The notes under the pieces were generated by a model that worked only from the letters and a program-made list of their open reading frames with translations, had not been told where the DNA came from and did no database searches. A stretch of 64,000 nucleotides of DNA from Lytechinus pictus (Eukaryota; Echinodermata; Echinoidea; Temnopleuroida; Toxopneustidae): positions 10,672,717 to 10,736,716 of the forward strand of contig NC_087261.1 of assembly GCF_037042905.1 (NCBI RefSeq), written 5' to 3'. Position numbers and translations under genes: made by a program. Below, one piece after another: positions 21,501 to 33,500 of the stretch; within the stretch, counting starts at the first letter, position 1, and the number at the start of each line of letters is the position of its first letter.

Positions 21501-24500
21501 GAATGAAACAGATCAACAAAAGTTTTAGAAAATCAGACAAATAATGAGAAAATTATCATTTGAATATTGTGATCACTAATGCTATGACGATCCTCATGTT
21601 GGCAATGCGACAAAGATGTGTGATGTCACTTGTGAACATCTCTTCCCATTACTTTAGTATATATTTCACTTAAACTGCCTCTTTTATCACATCTATCAGT
21701 AGATCATGTGTTCTTTCTATAGGAGGGCATGTAATACAGATTTTTAAAGAATACATCATGGATAAAGAGATTGTATCACCTTAAGAAAAAGCAAAAAGAA
21801 ACATTTTGGAGGTATTTTATAGTCCATTAAAGGGAAAGTTGTTCACATGTGACATCACACATCCTTGTCGCATTGCCAATGGGAGGATCTCCATAGCATT
21901 AGTGGTTGCAATTTACTCAAATGCTCATAACTTTCTCATTATTTGTCTGATTTTTCTCAAACTTTCTTTGTTCTTATTCTTTGATTTTTCTGTTTCGACA
22001 CAAGCCTACGTGTTCCAAAGGTTTCATTCCCCTTTAATAATAGATAGTGAAAATCACAAAGTTTATAGCTTGATAACAGCAATAATAATTCGTAAGTATA
22101 ATTTTGTTTGGAGAATAATTATTATCACAATATCAATGATAATGATCAGGGGCCTGTTGCAGATATTCAAACACAACTAAAACAAAATCAAGCACAAGTC
22201 CCTAATACGTGCATGTCATTGGTTGAAAGTCAAGTTGCATTTGATTTTCGGATTTGCGTTTGATCGCAACTCTCTCTGCAAATGGGCCCCTGGTCACCCT
22301 TGTCAACATGCGTGACCACCCATCTGAAAAATCAATCGTAGATGTAAGTTGCCACTTGCCAGCATACGGGTGGCCATTACCTTTACCACTGCATGTATTT
22401 CTAATGCACACAATACAAACAGCGATATCACAATTTTTGTGAAACAATAATTTGTTATATATAAAAATTGTAAGAGCAATTACATTCATTTATTTAGTTA
22501 TTTCTTCTTTAAGGATATTCATAGCATTATGATTAAGAATATTCCAGAATGTCTCAGTATAGCTTTGTTAGGCATGCCTATTTCATGAGATTTCGGGTAT
22601 TTCTTAATCATTATAAATTTGAATTGCATAGGAGCTAAAACCCAAGGTATAGCACATTCTTTACATGTAAATAGTGTAAGTGGATGCAAAGGATAATTCG
22701 CTGAAATGACCCACTTAACAGGCCTTGATTACAAAACTATGAAAGAGAGGAAATTGAATTCTTATACATGTATGTGAAATAGTGACTCCTGCCTAAAAAA
22801 ATGTGAACTTATGAAATGGAAATAAATCATCCAGAGTCAATGAAATGACAGGCTTTGATTACAAAGTTATGAAAGAGAAAAACAAATTGAATTCTGTATG
22901 TGAAATAGTGACTCTTGCCTTAAAATGTGAAATGTGTTAAATAACTCATCCACAGCCATTGCAAACCATGGTGGTGGATGCGCTATTGACTGGCCTTGAT
23001 GCCCTCTGTGGAGATTTGTTGTGCACGTTTTTAATTTTGCCATTTTCCCGTTTCGTGAGCATTTTGGGCTAATGGTTTATGATTCTCGTCTTTCAATCTG
23101 AGGGACGTAGGTTCGATTCCCAGCCATGGCGTGTTTTCCTTCAGCAAGAAATTTACCCACATTGTGCTGCACTCAACCCAGGTGAGGTGGCTGGGTACCT
23201 GGTAGGAAGAAATTCCTTGAATGCTTCAGCGCCTTTATGGCAGCACCGCTAAAGCCGGGGTATAATACCAGCAGCGCTTTGTGTCCTCAGGTAAAAAGCA
23301 CTTTATAAATCCAGCTATTATTATTATTATTACATGCATTTGTGCTGTACTAATATAAATATGGCATTACCCTAATAATAGGTCAATATTTAAGGCCTGA
23401 TGGTCATTGCACTATTAAAGTTATCCTGAATTTAATCACACCCCTTGTGCAAATTCAAACTCATTGTAATTACACTCTCTTTGTTCCCTAAGGGTTTCCT
23501 TCTCGGCAGTTTCTTCTTGGGCTACCCCATCCTGCAGATCCCAGGACTAGGGCGTGGTCTACGTGACCGTGTTGGTGTGGATAACTTCATTGCCGTCTGT
23601 GGTCTGTGTTGGTCTACACTAACGTTTATCACACCAATCGTACCATATGCCTTCGAATCAAACGAGATTGCTCTAATTGCCATGATTTGTATTCGCTTTC
23701 TGCAAGGTGTAGCTCAAGGTAAGTGTACTATTGTAACATTTGGTAAATTCTGCCAGGACATGAACTTTTATTGCTTTTTAAGTTAACTCTTCATACTGTA
23801 TGCAGAAAATGTATAGCATTGCATGAGCCCTATTGTGCATTGCCCCTTGTTTGTGCATATCTGTGTGATTCTAATGCAAGAAGGCACACACCAAATATAA
23901 TTCAACGTCTGTAATACATAGACAGATGCTGCCTCCCTCATCAAAATGAGTGCCTGGACATGGGGCACCTTCCTTTTTTCAATCTAAATATGACAGGCCA
24001 TGGCTTTTGGTAAGTAATTCATATCTTCTTAGATCCTGAGGAGATTTTGGGCATAATTACTCTTGAAAGTTGACCTATTATGCCAAACATAAGCCCTAAC
24101 GTTAAACCTAATCCTAATCCTAACATCATTCTGAAATAAAAATCCTATCACAACCGTAAACCTAACCCTATATCATCAATGAGATATTAACAGAGGAGCA
24201 ACTTCTGCTTGAGAAATGCCAACTTACCATATTTCTGCATTCCTACCCACCAGGGCCCCGTCTTACAAAGAGTTAAATTGATTTGATCAACCACAACTGT
24301 ACGGAAATCCATCATTGTCATAATTTTTTCTACAGGAAATTTCCACAATGTACATGTACTTTGTAAAGAGAAGCTCACAGAATATTCAAGAAAATAATGG
24401 ATGTATCAATATACATACTGTACACCATATCTACAAGAATATTTAAACAAACATGCATTTGACGTTACTGGCTTTCCATAGTTGTGGTTGATTGGATCAA

Positions 24501-27500
24501 TCGTAACTCTTTGTAAGATGGGGCCCAGAAACAGATCCATTCGGGGGAGGGTTTTGAGGTTTTGAGAATGCGTGTGTGGTACTCTCTTTTTTTTAGTGGA
24601 CATTCCTGATAGGTGTTTCATTAGCTGGTCATAAGTTGTGAGCGACTTTTACGAACGACTGGTGACCCTTTCTTACGAGTTAAATCAACACAGGAAAGGG
24701 TCACCGGTCGTTCGTAAAGTCAAAGGTAACTTACGAACAGATTTATGAAACACCGGCCACCATGTGTGGTCGGCAAGCTTGCAAACTGCCAGAGAAGTAA
24801 TAGCACTGGCAGTTCTGAACTTGTTGAATGGGATAGGTATTAAAAATGCTTGTAAGTTGCTTTCACACTGCAAGAATAACAATTTTGAAAAAAATCCATC
24901 AAAAATTTCGCACAAATTGAAATTGATCCCAAGTGGAGACAATTTTTTAATCCAGATTATGCAAAGCATACACTGGTTTTCAAATTTGTCCCGGTGCTGT
25001 CATGGGACGGTGGCACCACTATTAACCCGCTATAATTACATTCATAGTAGAAAAGTTATCCCGGCACAGTCCCGGGATAAATTTCATGTATCCATTCACA
25101 CTGCAGCAGGTGATTTTTATGACCTCCGTAACAAAACACATGTAGGCTTGTGACCTCATGAGTGACCCGACTCTGATACACCGGAAATACTTGAGGGCGG
25201 GAAATCGAACCCACGTCCTTCAGATTGAAAGACGAGAGCAAGAACCACTAGACCACGACGCCCTCGCATTATAGTAAACTTATCAAAAGTGGTTTATCCC
25301 TGTGTTGTAGCGATGTGTCTTCACAGTGAGGGAACACCGTGACAGTCGCAGGGCTGTTCCGCTGCTATACTATGGCTTGCCCAGTGATAGTTTGTTGTGG
25401 AGTTATTGCAAGGCGAGGTTATCCCGGGGTATAATGTGGGGGCGTTGTGGTCTAGTGGTTATGATTCTCATCTTTCAGTCTAAAGGACGTGGGTTCAATT
25501 CCCTGCCCTTAAGTATTTCTGGTGTATCAGAGTCGGGTCACCCATGGGGTCACCATTCCCCTACAAGTCTTTTGTTATGGAGGTTACAAAAATCACCTGC
25601 TGCAGTGTGAATGGGTACATGAAAGTTATTCCGGGACTGTGCCGGGATACCTTTTCTACTGTGAATGTATTTGTAGCGGGTTAATAGCGGTGTTGCCATC
25701 CTGTGACAGCACCGAGATGAATTTGAAAACCAATGCGAAGACGGTATAACAGTCCTACATTGGTGACCCGCTGAAACCGGGTTGACCAAAATCTTTATTA
25801 ATAGCTCTGAGAATTGATATATGATATACCTCCCTCTCTTGTCAGGTCCCCACTATCCATTCATGAGCCGTCTTGTTTCAGCAACAGCACCTCGCAAGGG
25901 AAAAGGGTTTGCCATTTCAGCATTGTCTGCGGCTATGTACTGTGGGTAAGAAGCTTTGTCTTGGTATGGACTTCTTAGGCCCCCTCTCAAAATGATAATG
26001 ATTCAATATTTTTGTAGTGCCTATCGAAATTTCTCTTAGCACTTTACATTACACAACCTTACTACTTAATTTGATTAACTGTTTCAATATTGCTTTTCTT
26101 CCTGAACTTCCGTAAATAACTTAACAACCAACTTCATTTCCTGTTCTACCAACTTAACTACAGACAAAATTAACTGAAAATCAGATTGATTGCTATTTGC
26201 AGAAAAGATATATCCTAAGTGCGACTTTAACGGAACTGAGAGAGGAATAAATCTATTATAGGTAAATTCCAGTTGTGGGTACGATATCAAAATGAGATCG
26301 TACAGAATCCAATGAAATTACCACCAAAGTGTCTGTTTGTATAAATAAAACATATGTGCCAAAGGATTCTGGAAGAAATTGTGTAATTGCTGAGAAATCA
26401 GCAAATAAGCACAGGATTTGGGTCAAGCGTCGGGCTGACATTCAAAGCAATAATAATACACTGTCCCACGTGCGCTTATCTGTGTTAGTGATCTTCAGCG
26501 TGAACATTTTTCAGCGTAGATTTCAAGATTTCACAAAGTTTAGTTTATGTAACTGTACCAGATCCAGATCCTCGATGATATACTGACAATTAAGCCTGGT
26601 TTTTCAGACTTTCTCATGAAATCAGTGTTTACTGTGCACAACTACTGGCATTTCTCTTTAAAGGGAAGTGAGTTTTAGAGTGTACAATGTACATATAGGA
26701 ACCAAGGCTCTATTGCCACAATACGAGAAGCTTGTGCACCGCAGGGGTTTAACTTGGGTTTTACTTTTCCAGGGCTTGGTGGTATTTCATGCTCACATAT
26801 AACACTGGATTCTTTTTCCTGTTGACATCCGCACAATTGCAACATCAACAAAGTCAACACATTTTACTCATTGTTAAATTTCACATTTTCCCCCTTTTTT
26901 TAATCAAAACTACAGCCCAGCTGTTTTGGCTCTTGATGAAAAAAATATCAGTTAAGGTGCAATTTCCCGTCAAATTCACAAAAAAAATGTAATGTTTGCT
27001 TATGAAAATTATCTCTTCTTAAAATTCTATGTCTCCTAGAATTCTGGCTAATGGACTACTTGGATCGATATTACTTGGTTTTTTTAAATGGCGCTCTCCA
27101 TTTTACCTTTTTGGAGTACTTGGAATCATCTGGTCAATAGTTATGTTCCTGTTCTGGTATCTCAGAAGGAAATATGCGGCAAAGATGAAGAATCAGAGCA
27201 ATGAGGGCATGGAGCCGTTAATCCAAAACCTTGCCTCGTGTCAAGAGCTGAAGACTGCAAAACCATTTTTATTTCGGAATGTGGTAACAAAAGCATCTTT
27301 TTGGTGAGTTGACATTCTGAGGCTTTTTACTCTTTATACTTGTGGTTGATATGTATCGCATAAAAATATACCAAGCTGAGAGAGTATATATATAATAGTG
27401 GGAATTATTTATCGGAAGGGGACTGACATTGCATTATTTTTTTCTGGCAAAGCCCCAAGGAAAAATAGTTAATATTGCTTGTCTCTCAGTCTCCAAACAT

Positions 27501-30500
27501 AGATAATTTCCATTATACTTTTGAACTTTAATGCTTGATATATATGCTTGTTATATCAATTTTTGTCTCACCTGCATAGCAGAGCGAGACTATAGGTGCC
27601 GATTTTCCGACGGCGACGTCGTCGTCAACATTGAAATCTTAACTAAGGCTAAGATTTTGAAATGTCATCATAACTTAGAAAGTATACATGTATGGACCTA
27701 GTTCATGAAACTTGGACATAAGGGTTAATAGGTATTACTGAACAGCCTTTTTGAGTTTCAGGTCATATGACCAAGTTCAAACGTCATTTAGGGTTGACAA
27801 ATTTGGGTAATGTTTTGGGTATTTGTGGAATTGTCATCATAACTGTAAATGTTTATGGATCTAGTTCATGAAACTTGGACATAAGAGCAACCATGTTTCC
27901 CTGAAAATCCTGTGCGCTGTTTGCAGGTCACATGACCAAGATCAAAGGTCATTTAAGGTCAATGAACTTTTGCTGTGTTGGGGGTATTGTTGAATTGGCA
28001 TCATAACTTTTAGAAAGTTTATGGATCTAATTCATGAAACATAGACATAAGGGTAATCAAGTGTGAATGATTGTTTTGCACATTTCTTAGGACTCATGGT
28101 CAAAGGTCATTTTGGGTCAACGGACAGTACATTATATTTCATTATCATATGAATGTTTTCTTTGGTGAATAATTATTCAATAGCAGTTTTCAAAGTCAGC
28201 ACTGCTGCTATATCGAATTGTGTAATGCAGGCAAGACTGCCAGAGGCTTCACACTTGTTACAACTAATAGGTAATTAGAAAAGAGTAAAAAAAAAACATT
28301 TTGACAAGCCTGATATTTCCATTGTAACTTGTAAGTTGTAGAATTTATTTTAATTTCATTTAATTCAAATTTTAATCTAAAATTTAAAATCTTTTGGGAA
28401 GGATGAATAAGGTCAATCATATTGAAATATCATTTCTTTTTCATTTCCAAAACTTGAAAACATGTATTGACATTTGAATATTTACATGTACTTTTGTTTG
28501 TTGATTCTTTGTGAAAATGCATAATTTTTTATTCATCCAACATATCAATTATCAATCTTATAAAAGTGCATTGACATTGACATTTTACTTTTGTTTGTTG
28601 ATTTTTTTTGTAGAAATGTTTGAGGATATTTAGTTTGTACCCTCTGTCATCAGTGTCTTTTTTTATCCCTTTAAAGGGCCTCTTGAACACTTCTTTGTAA
28701 ATATAGTGATTTAGATAATCCAGTGGTAAAACTGTATTAGTTATATTTACTTTTGGTAGGAATCACCAGAAAATTGGTGAATAATAGACCTTAAAAAAAA
28801 AAATTGACCTTAAATTCAAATATTGAAATAAATTGTATTATTTTTCATAGAGTTTTGGGACACTGCCAAAACAGTTATGGTATGTATGGGCAGATTGCGC
28901 ATTTGTGTACAGTCTTGCGTGCACATTATAACAAGAACTTTGACGCCATAAGATTTGTAAGGGTGTGCTTTTACTATGAATTTGTGAATGTTTTCTCTTC
29001 CCATATTAGGGCTATGTTACTATCCCATCAGTGTGTTGAATTTGTCTTCATTATCCTGTTGTCATGGCTACCAACATATTTCTTTGACACATATCCCAGG
29101 GAAAGGGTAAGTATTCCTGTAAAGCATTTTTATTTTCTCGCATGCACGCCAGAGCGAGACTTGAAGGCACCGCTTTTCTGGTGGCTGTCTCATCAGCATT
29201 GAAATCTTAAAGATAAATGCCAGTTGTGGTAACCATCTCAAAATGAATTTGAACAGAATCCAATAAAATGGCCATCCATGCACTCGTGGATCCAGGTGGG
29301 GGGGGGGGGCAACGCCAGCCCGTGCCCCCCCCCCTTTTGAGAGACACAATTAAAAATGTTCATTATAAAACTGCTGTTGAACCAGAAATGTGCCCCCCCT
29401 CCCTTTGAAAGTGAAGACCTTTTTTTATTTATTCTTTTTTTGCTTGTCAAATTTTTTCGTGGACGAAATCCCCTTAATTTTTGTCTCGCCTGCGTAGCGG
29501 AGCGAGACATAGGTATCACTATTTCCGGCGTCGTCGTCGTCGTCAACAATTGTGTTGTACACCCAATAACTTTCTATAACTTCGAGGTGGGATCACCAAA
29601 TTCATACCAGAGGTCCATCTCCTGAAGGCACAGGTCAAGTTCGAATATGAGTCAAATTTGAATAAGGTCAAAGGTCAAAGGTCAATGAATTTTCCATGAC
29701 TGGCACTGTGCTGTTTTGTACACCCAATAAATTTCTATAGCTTTGAGGTGAGATCGCCAAATTCATAACAGAGGTCCATCTCTTGAAGGTGCAGGTCAAG
29801 TTCGAATGTGAGTTGAATTTGATTAAGGTTAAAGGTCAATGAACTTTCCATGACTGGCACTGTGCTGTGTTGTACACATAACTAACTTTTTATATCTTCG
29901 AGGTAGGATTGCCAAATTCATACAAGAGGTCCTTCTCTTGAAGGTGCAGGTCAAGTTCGAATGTGAGTTGAATTTGATTAAGGTCAAAGGTCAATGAACT
30001 TTCCATGGCTGGCACTGTGCTGTGTTGTACACACAATAAATTTCTATAGCTTCGAAACAGGTATTAAAGATATCTGACTGGTACTGTATGTTCGGATGCT
30101 TTTTGCATCTGTTTGTTCCTCTAATGGCATGACCTTATCTGTTTGTTCCACTAATGACATGACCTATAGTTTTGACATGCAGTCACTTCATGACTGCATC
30201 ATGCAGGCGAGACAACGCTTGGCGTTTGCCTTGTTTTTTATTTTTTTTGCTTGTCGAATTCTTTCTCAGGAAAATGTGCCCCCCCCCCCCCCCCTTCGAA
30301 AAAAAATCCTGGATCCGCCCCTGCACCCAAGTGTTTGTATTTATAAATATAAAATATGTGGCAAATGGCTCTGGAAAAAATGTGTCATTGTTGAGAAATT
30401 AGCAAAATGAGCACGGAATAAAATGTCCGGAATTTTTCCAAGCAATATTAATGCACTGTCCCACATATGCTTTTTTGTGTCAGTGGTCATCAGAATTAGC

Positions 30501-33500
30501 GGTTTTCACTTTAAATTTCACGATTACAGTCACAAAGATAAGACTATTTCAATGTACCAGATCTAGATATATGTTAATATTGTGGTATTAATTAACCTTG
30601 ATTTTAAAGACTTTCTCATGAAATAATTGTTTGCTGCAACTACTTTATTTTACCTTAACAAAGGTTAAGTTTTTGAAATATCGTAATATGAAAGATATAT
30701 GGACCTATTTCAAGAAACCTGAACATGAAGCTAATCTTGTATCACTGGTCTTCTTGCCTTAGTGTGGAAATAGTGTCAAGGAAGAAATAGTGTCGCTGAC
30801 AATTCCAATTGGAAAAACAACAACAAAAGTATAAAAACAAAGAAATGTATAAGAAAAAAAAAAAAAATACATCAGAAAGCATTTTAATACATATTATCTT
30901 TTGATGTGCATTTGATCAGAATCCCACCTACAGTCTGTAAACAAATGATTAGCACCTCAATCAAATTTGATTGATTTTAAAATGCAGGATCTGGTGTTTG
31001 ATTCCATTCGATGGGTTGTTGCTTCATTCGCAGCAGTTTTGTCAGGATTTCTAGGTGATTGGCTGTTGCGGAGGAGACTACCTCACACAATCACAAGAAA
31101 AGTGCTAGCAGTAAGTGCATATTGTAATTTGTAGAGTTGTTGTGGCTCAGTGGATAAGTCTCCAGACTTTGAACCACAAGGTCCGGGGATCAACTCCCAC
31201 TGCAGCACTTGAGTCCTTTGGCGAGGCGTTTATCTATATTTGCCACTCTCCACCCAGGTGTAGTAATTAGGTACCCAGTAGGAAGGAATTCCTTGAATGC
31301 TCCTACGTCCGATCAGGTTAGCGGTGCTAAAGCCGCGGTAATACATGTAGTATGCAGTGCTTAGAAACATTTGTATTAAGGACGTTCCACAGTTATGTTT
31401 GTGCGTGTCATGATCTGCGCATATTTTACACTCTGCGCGCTGACGTCACAATGGATGAACTTGTGATTTAATCAGCTGTAGGTATAATTATGTGAGCTGG
31501 TGTTTCTCCTTATCTAAACTAACTGCAGATCTGATGTGTTATTTTATGAAGCTAAAATAAACTGGAATTATTTCAGGGACCATTTTTTTTTATTCCTCTA
31601 CAATTTCAAAATAGTTTCTCTGTAGTGCTGCAAAGTATAATGAATATGACCCCGAGTATGAATAAATGGAAAAGTGGTTCGGAATTTTTCCTCTCATACA
31701 CTGTAGATACTGCTTTTGGTGCGTTTTCGGGTGTTTTAAGAAGCAAATTTGCTCTAAAAAGAGTGCTGACAGTTTGAAAACAAGCACATAACCCCCTATT
31801 TTTTAATGTTTGCACCTCTTAGGTATACCTTCCTCTACAACTTTGCAAAGTTTGGTGAACATGGCATGGGTTTTGAATAAAGTGCAGCATTTCTTTTCTC
31901 AAGTTTGTTACTGAAATTTGATTTTTTTTTTTGGAGGTTGAGTATCTTTCCCGCAATTTCTAAGAACTGAGAGTGTTAGAGACCTAAATGAGCAAACAAT
32001 TGACAGCAGTATAGATAGATTACCCATCTTACGGATACAATTATTAATCATATTGCAAAATTTGATAAAATTTTCATGGATTTTGACTGAGTAACAGGGC
32101 TTTAAACTCAATGTTGTGATCTCGTGAGGTCTAAAAATGCCAAATTCTTTTGGATGCGCTCTTCTTAAGAACGTCATCCATTTTTGGACAACTTTTAAGC
32201 TCTATAGCAAAAAATCAAGCACATGGACCCATGTTAATTTTTGCATATTTGGAATATTCAGGTGCTAAAGTATCTATGTGCAAAGTATGATGAAAACGAC
32301 ATGGGTTTTCAATGTTTGGGAGCAAGACTACGGAACCACTCGCATTTTAGACGGTATTAACAGACTTTTGCTTGTTTTTGGCGCGTTTTGGGCTGTTTCA
32401 AGCCAACTCGCAACAATTTGGACACTGATAATTTGAAAACGAGCACATGGACCCCATAGTTTAAATGTCTTAACTTCTTCAGAATATATTCCTCTACAAA
32501 TCTAGAGAGTATGATGAAAATGAGATGGATTTTGAATGTTTGGGAGCAGGACTAAGGAACCATTCGTATTTTTGACATTTTGGATGGTATTAGACTTTTG
32601 CCCGTTTTAGGCACATTATAGACTGTTTCAAGCCAACTCGCAACACTTTGGACACTGACAGTTTAAAAACGAGCACATGGACCCCATAGTTTAAATGTCT
32701 TAACTTCTTTAGAATATATTCCTCTACAAATCTAGAGAGTATGATGAAAAATACGTGGATTTTGAATGTTTGGGAGCAGGACTAAGGAACCATTCGTATC
32801 TTAGACATTTTGCCCGTTTTAGGCGCCTTATAGACTGTTTCAAGCCAAATCGCAACACTTTGGACACTAGTTTAAAAACGAGCACATGGACCCCATATTT
32901 TTAATATTTTGATGCCTTGAGAATATATTCCTCTACCAATCTAGAGAGTATGATGAAAATGACATGGATTTTGAATGTTTGGGAGCAAAATATCGAACCA
33001 TTTGCATTTTATAGGGTGTTAAGAGACTTTTGCATGTTTTCGGCGCTTTTTAGGCGATTTTCAAGCTAACTTGCAACACTTGGGACACCAATAGTTTAAA
33101 AACGAGCACATGGACCCCATATTAGTAATATTTTAATGTTTTCAGAATATATTCTTCTACAAATCTGGAGAGTATGATGAAAATGACATGGATTTTGAAT
33201 GTTTGGGGGCAAAACTACGGAACCATTCGTATTTTATACGGCATTACTCGACTTTTGCACGTTTTGGGCGCATTTTGGGCAATTTTCATGCCAACTCGCA
33301 TCACTTTTGACACTCATAGATAAAAAACGAGCACATGAACCCCATATTTTTAACTTCCCTACACCTTCGATATGCATTCCTCTACAATTTAGCCGAATTT
33401 GATGAAAATGACATGGATTTTGAAAAAAGTGCAGCTTACAAAATACTTTTTTGATTTTTGAGTAGATTCATGTCTTTGAAGATTTGCTTTTTCCGAGTTT

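Larger units (their letters stand above)
29211..30654. mobile_element. TTAA-type MITE, second level of the nest
   Basis: It is flanked by TTAA on both sides (29207-29210 and 30655-30658). The left piece AGATAAATGCCAGTTGTGG and the right piece (TGTTTGTATTTATAAATATAA, AATGCACTGTCCCACATATG, ACTTTCTCATGAAAT) match the intact copy at 26261-26657. It is split by the element at 29281-30323. Confidence 0.75.
29130..30770. mobile_element. Outermost repeat of a four-level transposon nest
   Basis: The left piece (CGCCAGAGCGAGACTTGAAGGC to ATTGAAATCTTAA, 29147-29210) continues after the inserted DNA as CAAAGGTTAAGTTTTTGAAA, then ATATGGACCTATTTCAAG. Together these match the uninterrupted copy at 27564 (ATTGAAATCTTAACTAAGG, AGATTTTGAAATG). 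It occupies most of SLC17A9 intron 6. Confidence 0.65.
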
